From: Bacteroidales bacterium
GTDB taxonomy: Bacteria > Bacteroidota > Bacteroidia > Bacteroidales > UBA932
Direction: 5' to 3'
Assembly: GCA_024689525.1 (NCBI GenBank)
Contig: JAILDI010000195.1
Coordinates: forward strand, 1-29,732
Length of the DNA stretch: 29,732 nt
The notes below the pieces were generated by a model. It saw nothing but the letters and a program-made list of their open reading frames with translations. It searched no databases and was not told the origin of the DNA. Shown in pieces: positions 14,563-22,938 of this stretch. Position numbers and translations under genes: made by a program. Position 1 is the first letter of the stretch, and every line of letters starts with the position of its first letter.

Positions 14563-16470
14563 TTAGTTTTCTGGAAGTATCTCAACACGCATTGTCTGGG
14601 ACATACCTTTCTTTATGTTGTACTTTATGCGGATGAACCAGCATCCGGGAGCCGGTTTTTCCATGTTGGGATAGTTGAATTCGTCGTTTACCGCCCTTCG
14701 GACCACTTTGATTCCGCACTTGCTTGCCTTTTTGTCGCCAAGGCTTATCTTGAGACGCATAGTCTTAGGGAAACCATCAGGAGATGTTGCCGTAAGAGTG
14801 ATTATGCCGTTATTCTTGTCATAGGAGAAGCCATCGGCCCTTGTCGTGAGATTCCACACTACGGAAGCATTCTTGAAAGGCCTGGTCTCCAGGGAATCCA
14901 CAACCACCACGCGGTTCCCATCTTCCAGCGACACCCTCCTTTTTGCCGATTCCAGCTGACCGGCATATATGTCTGTTAAATCCGCCACGGCGTACATGTT
15001 GTCCGGTGCGGCGCCATAATCGCAGAATTCAGCTTTGGTTTCCAGTTTCTGGAATTCGCCGTTTACCGTTATGGTGTTGTGGCTGAAATTGTTGTAACGA
15101 AGAAGATCGTTCCAGCGGAGCGCATCGGCCTTCATATTGAAGAGAGATCCTTTATTAAGGCTCACAAAAGCGTTGTAGCTGTCGCTTCCAAGGTCTTCCG
15201 CCCAGCGGACACCTCCCCATTCCAGCATGAATTCACCCACGTCCATATGCCCGTGGGCGCAACTGGGATTGCCGGCCTTGAAGCCCACCCAGATATCATC
15301 GGCCGTCCATCCGGAACGCATCGTGCAAAGAGGGTTGAGCCCCCGTACGATATAAAACAGCTCTTCCGGAGTTTTGGCCGATGCAAAATCGGAACAGGGC
15401 TTTTCTCCGGTTCCGGCCCCCCAGATAAGCATCAGAGGGTCGTGGCGTGCATAGGAGCCGTGAACAAATGAAGGGTCTGTGGTCCAGCGGTCCAGCATCG
15501 GACCCTGGTGATACAGGAGAGTGGGATCTCCGGTCTTTTTATAGAACCAGAAGATGCAGTGTTCCGGCAGATTGTCTCCGGTGGAGTTGTCGCTGAAGGA
15601 GAAAGACTGCTGGGTGTTGGTGAGAAGCTCGGAGAAATATTTTCCGGTTTGCATAAATCCCGGGATGGATTCAAGCGCGCCCACGCTTTCCGCTCCAAAG
15701 TTCATTTCCATCGCATCCAGGTACATCACATTGAGCATAGTGCCGTAGCCCCAATAACCTATGCCCTGGGAGTAGGCGCCATCCGGGACATATTCCGCTT
15801 CCATAGGGATGTGCATCTTGACCCTGGACCGGGAAATGATGCGGTCGCATACCTCTGTGGCGTCTTCATAAATGGCGATGGACGCTATTGCCAGGCTGCC
15901 GTGGCATATCTGGCTCCAGTTGCTGGTCATGTCCATCCAGCGGAGGTTATAGTCCGGATTGCCGGCGCCGCCGGTTTCCGATGTGATGAGGGCCTTGTTG
16001 AGGATGCTTTCTTTCAGAGCAGTGCGCAGTTCGGGGGAGAGGCTGTCGTATAGCCAGTCATAGGCAATGGTGGCGGCTATGGTGATTTCCGCCACGTCGA
16101 GGAAATGATAAGGATTCCAGTCCCTGAGATTGCAGATGTCCTGTGCAAGACTTTCCGCCTTTTCCAGGTAACGGGCCTCTCCGGTCATACGCCAGGAATA
16201 GCATAGGAAGAGCATCCTGCGCACGGTCTCGCACCCGATCTGATGCATTTCCTTGCGGGCGTTAAGCTTAAACGTGGGATTAGGGAGGTCCACGATTGTG
16301 TCGCTTTCGGCCAGGATCACGTCGTGCACCTTCTGCCAGCGTTCATCCGCCCGGATATTCTTCATAAGGTTCTCTTCCTCTCCTTTCGTAAGGAAGAGCC
16401 TCGGGTGCGGCGGAAGGGCCAGCGCCTGGAGCGACAGCAGAAGCGAACAAACGAGTGCGGCTAATCTCAT
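14563..16470 (-). CDS. Heparinase II/III-family polysaccharide lyase, secreted (second of tandem pair)
   Basis: A 635-residue protein with a Sec signal peptide (about residues 1-19). It has the two-part heparinase II/III fold. An N-terminal alpha-helical toroid runs from PHPRLFLTKGEE to about residue 340 (WNPYHFLDVAE, AYDWLYD, SNWSQICHG with N184, and IGYWGYGT with Y239 and Y242). A C-terminal beta-sandwich follows (CAHGHMDVGEFMLEWGGVRWAEDLGSD, histidines 406 and 408). In this family conserved Asn, Tyr and His residues carry out beta-elimination on uronic acid-containing chains. The exact PL family and glycan cannot be told from sequence alone. It overlaps the stop of its paralogue by 4 bp. 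The protein is probably periplasmic because no lipobox is seen. Confidence 0.88.
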   Translation of the reverse strand: MRLAALVCSLLLSLQALALPPHPRLFLTKGEEENLMKNIRADERWQKVHDVILAESDTIVDLPNPTFKLNARKEMHQIGCETVRRMLFLCYSWRMTGEARYLEKAESLAQDICNLRDWNPYHFLDVAEITIAATIAYDWLYDSLSPELRTALKESILNKALITSETGGAGNPDYNLRWMDMTSNWSQICHGSLAIASIAIYEDATEVCDRIISRSRVKMHIPMEAEYVPDGAYSQGIGYWGYGTMLNVMYLDAMEMNFGAESVGALESIPGFMQTGKYFSELLTNTQQSFSFSDNSTGDNLPEHCIFWFYKKTGDPTLLYHQGPMLDRWTTDPSFVHGSYARHDPLMLIWGAGTGEKPCSDFASAKTPEELFYIVRGLNPLCTMRSGWTADDIWVGFKAGNPSCAHGHMDVGEFMLEWGGVRWAEDLGSDSYNAFVSLNKGSLFNMKADALRWNDLLRYNNFSHNTITVNGEFQKLETKAEFCDYGAAPDNMYAVADLTDIYAGQLESAKRRVSLEDGNRVVVVDSLETRPFKNASVVWNLTTRADGFSYDKNNGIITLTATSPDGFPKTMRLKISLGDKKASKCGIKVVRRAVNDEFNYPNMEKPAPGCWFIRIKYNIKKGMSQTMRVEILPEN

Positions 16471-18311
16471 TTCTCCAGGGGCTTTAATGTTACGGTAAAA
16501 CGGTAGTCCATCCAGCAGGGGACTGTATAGTGCAGGCGAAGGAAACTGATTCCCTCGTTCTGGTCTTCATAAGAGTGGGCGGGTTTGGCGGAGACCAGTT
16601 CGGCCACGAAGGGGTAACGTGATTTCACGTTCATCTCCAACTGCTCTCCTCCAGCTGCGGTGAGAATGATGCGGGACCTCTTCCGCTCCATCTTTACGGC
16701 TTCCGTGGTCATATTCCATACCATTGAAACATCATTCTCCCCGGTTTTGATAAAGTCCTCAACCGTCACGTAGGGGCCGTCCAGGCTGACGGTACGCCGC
16801 AGCGACTCCATCTTGCCCGGATAGAGTTCGGCAAGTTCGGAAGAAGCCTTCATCGCCTTTTCGTCGGCCTCTATTACGCATTGAGCCCGGATATTCTGGT
16901 ATACATCTTCCGGATAGGTGGTGCTGTGGGCGAAATTATTGTATTTAGTGAGGACGGTCCAGCGGTCGCTTGCCGGCCACATATCGAAGAGGCCTACACC
17001 ATAGACCTGCACCTTGTTGTAATTGTCGCTGCCAAGATCCAGGGACCATCTTACACCTTTATATTCATAATAGAATGAGCCCACGTCCATATGGCCGTGA
17101 GGATTGCGGCCGCGCCCCGACTTGAAGCCCAGATAGGCATCGTCCCGGCCCCAGCCTGTGCGCATTACGCAGATGTCATTTTTGCCCCTGCCCAGGTAGA
17201 AATTGCCTTCCGGGCACTCGGGGGCGGAAAGATTCACAAGAGGCTCTTCCCCTGTTCCGGCACCCCAGATGATCATAAACGGAATGAGCCTGTTCTTGAT
17301 GGTCTTTACATAGGATTTCGTCTGGTCGAACTGCTCGAAGAGGGGTTTCTGCCAGTAGTACATCTTCGGATCCGGCCTTATTGCGTTGAACCACATAACT
17401 GCGGGTTCCAGATAGATGCGCGTGCTGTTGTCCGAGTAGCCGAAGGTGTGGAGAGAAGGGGTGATAAGCTGCTGGGAATAGTTGCCGGATTCAATGAAAC
17501 CGGGGACTTCCAGGTATTTCTCAATGGTTTCCCTGCCGTAGTATTTCCAGAGGGCATCCAGGAAAAGGATATTATACTGCGTACCGAAGGCCCAGTAGCC
17601 GAATCCTTCCGGGAAGCAGCCTTCCGGAGGATAGGCGTTCTCCATAGGAATGAGCATATTGGTACGGCCTCTGTCGATGATGGCCTGCGCCTTCTGCGGC
17701 TCCTCCGTGAGGAGGGCCAGGGCGGCTACAGTCATGCCTCCGTTGCACACCTGCCCCCAGTTGCTGGTGTGGGTGAAGCGGTGGGCGTTCACGGGGTCCA
17801 GGGCGGGATCCAGCCCCTTCTGAACCAGGGCAGTGCGTATGGAATCCTTGGACTCTTCGCTTAGATAGTCATACAGCCAGTCGTATCCTATTGCCAGGGC
17901 GGTGGACATTTCCGCCACATCCAGGAAATGCGGGGGATTCCAGTCCACAAAGCCGGCGGCGTTAAGCATTTCCTTTTCTGCCCTCGCGGCACAGGCTTCC
18001 AGCCCTTCTGTACGATAGGCATAGCTGAGGAACAGTACCCTGCGCAGAACCTCACAGGAGATTCCGTGCATACGGGGCCCTGTGATTATTCTTTCGCACA
18101 GGGGGAGGGTGTCGATGACGGAGCACTCCTCAATGATGGCGGAGTGCATACGTGACCAGATATCGTCCTTCGCTACGTTTGACATCAGGGCCTTTTCTTC
18201 CCCGGCGCGCAGGAACAGCCGCGGGTGATCCTGAGATTCCCCGGATGCATACATTCGGCTCGGCAGAAGGATTCCCACAAGCAGGACCAATATGATTTTC
18301 ACCCGTGACAT
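16467..18311 (-). CDS. Heparinase II/III-family polysaccharide lyase, secreted (first of tandem pair)
   Basis: A 614-residue protein with a signal peptide (MSRVKIILVLLVGILL, cleavage near residue 22). It matches its neighbour motif for motif: HPRLFLRAGEE, DWNPPHFLDVAE, GYDWLYD, SNWGQVCNGG (N184), FGYWAFGT, IWGAGTGEEP and PHGHMDVGSFYYEYKGVRWSLDLGSDNYN (H405, H407). The two genes are therefore an old tandem duplication that has diverged. It is the first gene of the long PUL operon, with its own -33/-7 promoter and an upstream 12-bp palindrome. The -7 box ends only 6 nt before the ATG, so the transcript would be almost leaderless. A GTG three codons in is a possible alternative start. The two lyases may cut different linkages of one glycan (inference). 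Confidence 0.88.
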   Translation of the reverse strand: MSRVKIILVLLVGILLPSRMYASGESQDHPRLFLRAGEEKALMSNVAKDDIWSRMHSAIIEECSVIDTLPLCERIITGPRMHGISCEVLRRVLFLSYAYRTEGLEACAARAEKEMLNAAGFVDWNPPHFLDVAEMSTALAIGYDWLYDYLSEESKDSIRTALVQKGLDPALDPVNAHRFTHTSNWGQVCNGGMTVAALALLTEEPQKAQAIIDRGRTNMLIPMENAYPPEGCFPEGFGYWAFGTQYNILFLDALWKYYGRETIEKYLEVPGFIESGNYSQQLITPSLHTFGYSDNSTRIYLEPAVMWFNAIRPDPKMYYWQKPLFEQFDQTKSYVKTIKNRLIPFMIIWGAGTGEEPLVNLSAPECPEGNFYLGRGKNDICVMRTGWGRDDAYLGFKSGRGRNPHGHMDVGSFYYEYKGVRWSLDLGSDNYNKVQVYGVGLFDMWPASDRWTVLTKYNNFAHSTTYPEDVYQNIRAQCVIEADEKAMKASSELAELYPGKMESLRRTVSLDGPYVTVEDFIKTGENDVSMVWNMTTEAVKMERKRSRIILTAAGGEQLEMNVKSRYPFVAELVSAKPAHSYEDQNEGISFLRLHYTVPCWMDYRFTVTLKPLEK

Positions 18312-18317
18312 ATATCA

Positions 18318-18349
18318 CAAATATATGTTTTTGCTATCCAAAGGCAAAA
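18318..18349 (-). promoter_or_regulatory. Promoter of the lyase/SusC operon
   Basis: On the minus strand TTTTG (18349-18345) is followed after 19 bp by TATATTTG (18325-18318), a close fit to the Bacteroidetes -33/-7 promoter. Only 6 nt separate the -7 box from the ATG at 18311. Together with the palindrome upstream this marks the beginning of a new transcription unit after the symporter gene. Confidence 0.6.
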
Positions 18350-18360
18350 GAATTGATTCT

Positions 18361-18372
18361 TAAAACGTTTTA
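18361..18372. promoter_or_regulatory. Putative LacI-family operator, site 1
   Basis: TAAAACGTTTTA is a perfect 12-bp palindrome with a central CG, typical of LacI-family operators. The identical 12 bp occurs at 22866-22877 next to the LacI-family gene. Here it lies 35 bp upstream of the -7 box of the lyase operon, beyond the -33 element. On the plus strand a TTTTAC half-site follows 5 bp after the palindrome in both copies. Confidence 0.65.
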
Positions 18373-18382
18373 TTATGTTTTA

Positions 18383-19978
18383 CTAAACTTTTGCCGTTTC
18401 GGGTGCTTTCCCGAGCAGGCAGATGGCCGTACTCACAAGCGCTCCTATCGGGCACCACCAGGGCCAGGCTATAAAGATTGCCTTGCCAAACAGCGCCGTG
18501 GAGAGCGGTGTGAGTATGTATGGCTGCAGCATGAGTACAACAAGCAGGCCAGCAATCAAAGCGGTAATGACACTGGCTGTATTGCCTCGCTTTGTATACA
18601 GGGCAGTAATGAAGACTCCCAGCATTCCAGCGTAGGAGAAGCACATTACTCCAGTTGCAAAATCCACAAGATTGAGCCCGCTGGCCTGTTGCATAACGGC
18701 GGTAACAATTGCGAAGCCCGTGAGCACCGCTCCCATCAGGGCAGCCATTTTCTTGGAAGAGCTCAGCTGCGCGGCATCGGTGGATACGGCTTTGCCGCGC
18801 GACTTCTTTATCGGCAGGTAAAGGTCGCTCACAAAACTGCTCGCCATTGCATTGATGGCCGAATTGAAACTTGACAGCGCCGCAGCCAGAAGGCCCACAA
18901 TCATAAGGCCGCGAACCCCCGTGGGGATACAGTTCTTGATGAACTGCGGGAACACGTCGCGCGCGTCTGAGAAGAAGCCGGATTCTGCTCCGAGGGCCGG
19001 GTCCATTGTGAATCTCACATAGAGAAGAAGGCCGATGGAGAGGAATACAAACACGATGGGAATTGCCATCAGCTGTGAATAGACCAGAGACACTCCGGCA
19101 TTCTTCACCGAGCGGCAGGTAAGTTGGCGCTGCACGAATTCGTGGTCGGTGGAGAACTGGGCGAACTTGAAGATGGCATAGGCAATCAGTGCTCCTGCAA
19201 GGTTGTAGGGCTTGGTTATATCAAAGCGTGGATCCATAAGCTGGAGTTTGTTCCCGCTTTCCCATCCGGTCATACTTCCGTCGGCCGACATTCCATATTC
19301 CGGCTGTCCGGGGATTTTAACCATACCCATATGCAGCTTGTCGATCACCTCACTGAGGCTAAGCCCAAGTTGGGAGAACACTATGGCAAGGGCGGCGATT
19401 CCGGTTCCCACAACCAGCAAAATCTGGAGTGCGTCGATATAAAGCAGGCCCTTGATGCCACCGGCCATAGTGTATATGGTGCTTATTACGCCCAAGATAA
19501 TGATGGAATACATGATAAAGCGGAAGTCGATGGTGCCGAATGCCATTACCGACACCGCGATGGCTGCGATGAAAAGTCGGCTGCCAGATGTAAAGAGCTG
19601 TCCCAGAAGGAACATCACGGAGCTGGCCCGCTTGGAGGTTTCACCGAAGCGGTCTCCTATATATCCATATATGGTAATGGTTTTTGCCTGGTACAGTTTG
19701 GGCAGCACTAGCATTGCCACGAAGATGCCGCCGATGACGGCGCCAACGCAGCTCATGATAAACGTGATATTGGTGTTGAACCCCAGTTCCGGAGAGCCTA
19801 CGAACGTGCCGGCGCTAATGGAAGTGCCAGTGGCAGCCAGAGCGACGAGCCAGGTGGGCATAGACCGGCCCGCCACGAAATAATCCTCCAGGTTTCGGTT
19901 TTTCCGCGAGAAGAAGAATCCTATCGCGGTGAGGCCGAAAAGGAAGACGGCAACAATAGTCCAGTCAAGAACACTCAT
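18383..19978 (-). CDS. Sodium:solute symporter (SSS family), SglT-like
   Basis: A 531-residue integral membrane protein with many hydrophobic helices in the SSS pattern (MSVLDWTIVAVFLFGLTAIGFF, then NLEDYFVAGRSMPTWLVALAATGTSISAGTFVG in the first core helices). The segment around DHEFVQRQLTCRSVKNA is typical of sugar and sialate symporters of this family. It would carry a sugar or uronate released in the periplasm into the cytoplasm using the sodium gradient. It lies 4 bp downstream of the FAD-dependent oxidoreductase and in an operon with the LacI-type regulator, suggesting that its substrate is handled by the oxidoreductase or is linked to the inducer. The substrate cannot be assigned from sequence. 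Confidence 0.88.
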   Translation of the reverse strand: MSVLDWTIVAVFLFGLTAIGFFFSRKNRNLEDYFVAGRSMPTWLVALAATGTSISAGTFVGSPELGFNTNITFIMSCVGAVIGGIFVAMLVLPKLYQAKTITIYGYIGDRFGETSKRASSVMFLLGQLFTSGSRLFIAAIAVSVMAFGTIDFRFIMYSIIILGVISTIYTMAGGIKGLLYIDALQILLVVGTGIAALAIVFSQLGLSLSEVIDKLHMGMVKIPGQPEYGMSADGSMTGWESGNKLQLMDPRFDITKPYNLAGALIAYAIFKFAQFSTDHEFVQRQLTCRSVKNAGVSLVYSQLMAIPIVFVFLSIGLLLYVRFTMDPALGAESGFFSDARDVFPQFIKNCIPTGVRGLMIVGLLAAALSSFNSAINAMASSFVSDLYLPIKKSRGKAVSTDAAQLSSSKKMAALMGAVLTGFAIVTAVMQQASGLNLVDFATGVMCFSYAGMLGVFITALYTKRGNTASVITALIAGLLVVLMLQPYILTPLSTALFGKAIFIAWPWWCPIGALVSTAICLLGKAPETAKV

Positions 19979-19982
19979 ACTA

Positions 19983-21785
19983 TCAGCAGTTTTCGCTTCG
20001 TTCAGCGGTTGTATCTATTAAGGTATAGGTCTGGAGGTAGGGTTTGGTGCTGTCGCCGGTACCCTTTTCCATCAGGGCCTTGAGTTCGTCGAAATGCTCC
20101 GGATAGATATCCCTGGGCATGCATTGCCTGCGCCTGCAGATGTCTGCGGCCATTCCAATCACTTCTCCCTCCATTGCGCAGGTGCGCATGACGCGCACTG
20201 TGCCAAGGGCAAGATGGCTAACGCTTATGTCGCGTCCGGCCATAAACATATTCTCTATATCCCTGTTGTACAGGCATCTATATGGGATGGGATAATAATC
20301 CAGGGGTGTAAGGCGACCGCGGCTGAGCCAGGGATCCTTGAAACGCGCGGCATTGTCCGGATCCGGCTCGTGGTCATCTATGTACCAGGATGTGGACACG
20401 CAGCCGTCGGGATACTTCACGAAGTTTTTCAGGTCGTTTTCAGTAAGGACAAGGTCTCCGAAAAGGCGTCGGCTTTCCCGCTTTCCGGCATAATAGGAAA
20501 GCCAGGTGAATTCTTCGCACTCGACCTCTTCGCGGAAGCGCGAGTGATTCTTCAGATAGGACCAGTTGGAATAGGCTACGTACATACCGTAGTCGCGGAT
20601 TCTTTCCGCATCCTGAATCATATCGTCCCTCATTCCTACCTCCCAGTACCACTGGCCGCGACGGGCATTTTGCACCGTTTCTTCGTCGATGGGAAGCCCC
20701 CAGTCGATATCAGGGAAGGAAACGGGGTGCTGCCGGGTTTCGCTGTACCACTGGATTGAGGCGCCCAGTGTGATCCCGTCGGCCTTCTCCGGTGCGGAGG
20801 GCTCGCCGTAAACGTCCCTGGATTCCCGTCCCATCGCCCACTCCGCTCCTGCGAGCACGCCAAGCGTTGCGTCGCCGGTGCAATCGGCAAAGACATTGCC
20901 TTCGATACGGATTTGAGTGTAATCGTCCACCTGGGTGGCGATAACGGCATTGATGCCCTTGCCATCCTTTTCAACGGAAGTGACCCTGTAGCCGGTGAAG
21001 GCGGTGATGTTCTTTTCCGCAGCTATTGCGGCAGCCTTTTTTTCGTCTTCGTACACATCGGCAGGGCGGGCATTGCCCTTTTGCGAAGGGCCGAATTCAT
21101 TCAGAAGATAACCCAGGGAAGGGAACAGTCCGATATTGAGCCGGCCGCCCAGCCCCACTCTAACCTCCGAAGAATTGTTGCCGCCAAAGACCTTGCGGTC
21201 CTGGACAAGGGCGACTTTGCAGCCCAGACGGGCAGCGCTTATTGCTGCGCACATACCGGCCACGCCTCCGCCCACTGCGACGAAATCGTATTTGCCCTTG
21301 AACTGAGGCTCTGCGGGCAAGTTCAGAAGCCTTCTCCGCAGGCGGTCGATGTTGCCGGGCTGCTCTTCCGCCTTTGTCAGAAGCACAGAATCGAAGCGTG
21401 CATCAAAGCCGTCCAGATCGTGTATGGCCAGGTTGTGGCGGCCGGTGTCAAGGTGGATAGTGCCGCCCTTCTGCCAATGCCAATCAGCGCTTCCGCTACC
21501 AAACACCGTGTCCAGAGGCTTGCCGTCCAGGTGAAGTTCAAACTTTCCCGGGCCCGGTTTTTCCGTCCACCAGGCGGTCCAGTTTTTCGTGAGGACCCAG
21601 ACGTTGTAATCGCCCTCCGATGTAACGTCAAAGCCGGTGCAGGCATCAGGGACAGGCTTGCCAAGTCCGTGGGCAAGCAATTCCGACGACCCCGTCACTT
21701 CCATAAACTGAGGGTCGGAAATCCAACCTCCGGGATTGTCGAACAGGGACCCGGGGAGAAGAATGCTGTTATCTTTTTGTATCAT
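19983..21785 (-). CDS. FAD-dependent oxidoreductase with N-terminal beta-rich domain
   Basis: A 600-residue cytoplasmic protein without a signal peptide. Residues 20-140 form a beta-rich domain (YNVWVLTKNW, GKFELHLDGKPL, TGRHNLAIHDLDGFDARFDSVLLT) that resembles carbohydrate-binding-like modules. From residue 166 a Rossmann FAD domain begins (YDFVAVGGGVAGMCAAISAARLG), followed by GGNNSSEVRVGLGG and FADCTGDATLG, and a C-terminal FMAGRDISVSHLALGTVRVMRTCAMEGEVIGMAA motif. This is the FAD_oxidored (PF12831-like) family, often mis-annotated as xanthan lyase. The reaction is not established for these members; oxidation of a sugar derivative is plausible. The start lies inside the regulator gene (17-bp overlap), so the two are co-translated. 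Co-transcription with a symporter suggests it acts on an imported sugar. Confidence 0.8.
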   Translation of the reverse strand: MIQKDNSILLPGSLFDNPGGWISDPQFMEVTGSSELLAHGLGKPVPDACTGFDVTSEGDYNVWVLTKNWTAWWTEKPGPGKFELHLDGKPLDTVFGSGSADWHWQKGGTIHLDTGRHNLAIHDLDGFDARFDSVLLTKAEEQPGNIDRLRRRLLNLPAEPQFKGKYDFVAVGGGVAGMCAAISAARLGCKVALVQDRKVFGGNNSSEVRVGLGGRLNIGLFPSLGYLLNEFGPSQKGNARPADVYEDEKKAAAIAAEKNITAFTGYRVTSVEKDGKGINAVIATQVDDYTQIRIEGNVFADCTGDATLGVLAGAEWAMGRESRDVYGEPSAPEKADGITLGASIQWYSETRQHPVSFPDIDWGLPIDEETVQNARRGQWYWEVGMRDDMIQDAERIRDYGMYVAYSNWSYLKNHSRFREEVECEEFTWLSYYAGKRESRRLFGDLVLTENDLKNFVKYPDGCVSTSWYIDDHEPDPDNAARFKDPWLSRGRLTPLDYYPIPYRCLYNRDIENMFMAGRDISVSHLALGTVRVMRTCAMEGEVIGMAADICRRRQCMPRDIYPEHFDELKALMEKGTGDSTKPYLQTYTLIDTTAERSENC

Positions 21786-22815
21786 TTATTCTGCTGCCTA
21801 GAGTATAAAGAGGATTGATTATTCTGGTTGAGGGTTCTCCGTCGTTTTCGATGGCATCGAGAAGCATACGGAAAGAATACTCTGCCACCAGCTTGGATGG
21901 CTGGTTCACGAAGGAGAACCACGGATTGAGCATCTCAGAACGGTCTTCCTGGTCAAAGCCGACGACCTTCACCTCCTGGGGAATCTCAAAACCAAGTTGA
22001 TTGATGGCTGCAATCCCGTCCACGGTGATGGCGTTGGAGGGGAAAATCATTCCGTCTATTCCTTCTTCCCGGAAATTGTGGAGAATGGAGACGATGTCAC
22101 GGTGCATTGTATCGCGCGCCAGGATTGCCGATGAGAAAGAAAGGCCGCACTCCTCAGCTTCCAGGCGGCATCCTTTCTCCCGGGAAATTATGGTTGGAAT
22201 CTGAGTCTCGTATCTCACCAGGCCGATTATTTTGCATCCCTGATTCTTGAGGATGCGGACTGCAAATCGTCCGGCTTTTTCGTTATCAAGCAGCACACGT
22301 CCCACTCCTTCAAAGCCTGGAATATCCCTGTCGAACAGCACAACAGGAAGCTTGTGTTTGAGGACTTTTGCTATTGAGTCCTCAACTCCGTTGCAGGGTG
22401 CAATGATTAGCCCGTCTACTCCGGAATAAAGGAATTTGTCCACCAGCTGGCGGAGATTCTCCTTGCGGTCGTCCGTACTGGCGAAGATGGCAAGGTATCC
22501 GGCTTCCGTTGCGAGTTTCTCGATTTTGCGGCAGATCTGCCCGAAACAGGTGTTGGAGATATCGGAAACTATTACACCTATTGTATATGTGCGCCCCGTC
22601 CTTAATGATGAAGCGGCCTTGTTCCTGTGGTATCCCAGTCTCTCGGCCGTTTCCACAATGCGCTCTGCCGTCTTTTGAGAGGCGGAGCACAGATACTCAC
22701 CTCTGGGGCCTCTCCGGGCGTTCAGCACAAATGATACGAGGGAGATTGACACTCCCGCCGCCTCTGCGACATCGCGGATGGTGACATCAGGAGATATTAT
22801 CGGCCGTTCACTCAT
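21769..22815 (-). CDS. LacI-family transcriptional regulator
   Basis: A 348-residue LacI/GalR protein. The helix-turn-helix is at residues 11-32 (VTIRDVAEAAGVSISLVSFVLN), the hinge at about 61-76 (GYHRNKAASSLRTGRT), and a periplasmic-binding-protein-like effector domain follows (IGVIVSDISNTCFGQICRKIE, VDGLIIAPCNG, DGMIFPSNAITVDGI, KVVGFDQED). It probably senses a sugar or sugar acid derived from the PUL glycan. It heads an operon with the oxidoreductase and symporter and faces the GH88 gene across a gap carrying the palindrome TAAAACGTTTTA. The same palindrome precedes the lyase operon, so it is the likely binding protein. Regulation by a LacI protein rather than a hybrid two-component or ECF-sigma/anti-sigma system is less usual for SusCD loci. 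Confidence 0.92.
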   Translation of the reverse strand: MSERPIISPDVTIRDVAEAAGVSISLVSFVLNARRGPRGEYLCSASQKTAERIVETAERLGYHRNKAASSLRTGRTYTIGVIVSDISNTCFGQICRKIEKLATEAGYLAIFASTDDRKENLRQLVDKFLYSGVDGLIIAPCNGVEDSIAKVLKHKLPVVLFDRDIPGFEGVGRVLLDNEKAGRFAVRILKNQGCKIIGLVRYETQIPTIISREKGCRLEAEECGLSFSSAILARDTMHRDIVSILHNFREEGIDGMIFPSNAITVDGIAAINQLGFEIPQEVKVVGFDQEDRSEMLNPWFSFVNQPSKLVAEYSFRMLLDAIENDGEPSTRIINPLYTLGSRINDTKR

Positions 22816-22822
22816 AACAATA

Positions 22823-22830
22823 CAAATTTA
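22823..22830 (-). promoter_or_regulatory. Candidate -7 box of the regulator operon
   Basis: The minus strand reads TAAATTTG (TAnnTTTG), 7 nt before the ATG at 22815. It is 35 bp from the palindrome at 22866, the same distance as at the lyase operon. No good -33 element is visible at 19-21 bp. A second box, TATATTTG at 22846-22853, is an alternative and would give a leader of about 25 nt. Confidence 0.4.
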
Positions 22831-22865
22831 AAAATACCGTTACCACAAATATAATTATTTGTTTA

Positions 22866-22877
22866 TAAAACGTTTTA
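22866..22877. promoter_or_regulatory. Putative LacI-family operator, site 2
   Basis: TAAAACGTTTTA is a perfect 12-bp palindrome identical to 18361-18372. It lies in the 123-bp gap between the divergent regulator and GH88 genes, so one bound protein could control both. A TTTTAC half-site follows at 22883-22888, with the same 5-bp spacing as at site 1. Confidence 0.65.
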
Positions 22878-22903
22878 CATAATTTTACAAGAATTTTATT
22901 TTT

Positions 22904-22911
22904 TACATTTG
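22904..22911 (+). promoter_or_regulatory. Candidate -7 box of the GH88 gene
   Basis: TACATTTG matches TAnnTTTG and lies 27 bp before the ATG at 22939. No TTG is present at the -33 position, so the promoter may depend on an activator bound at the palindrome 26 bp upstream. Confidence 0.45.
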
Positions 22912-22938
22912 CCGACGGTTCTTAATGCCCCTTCGATT

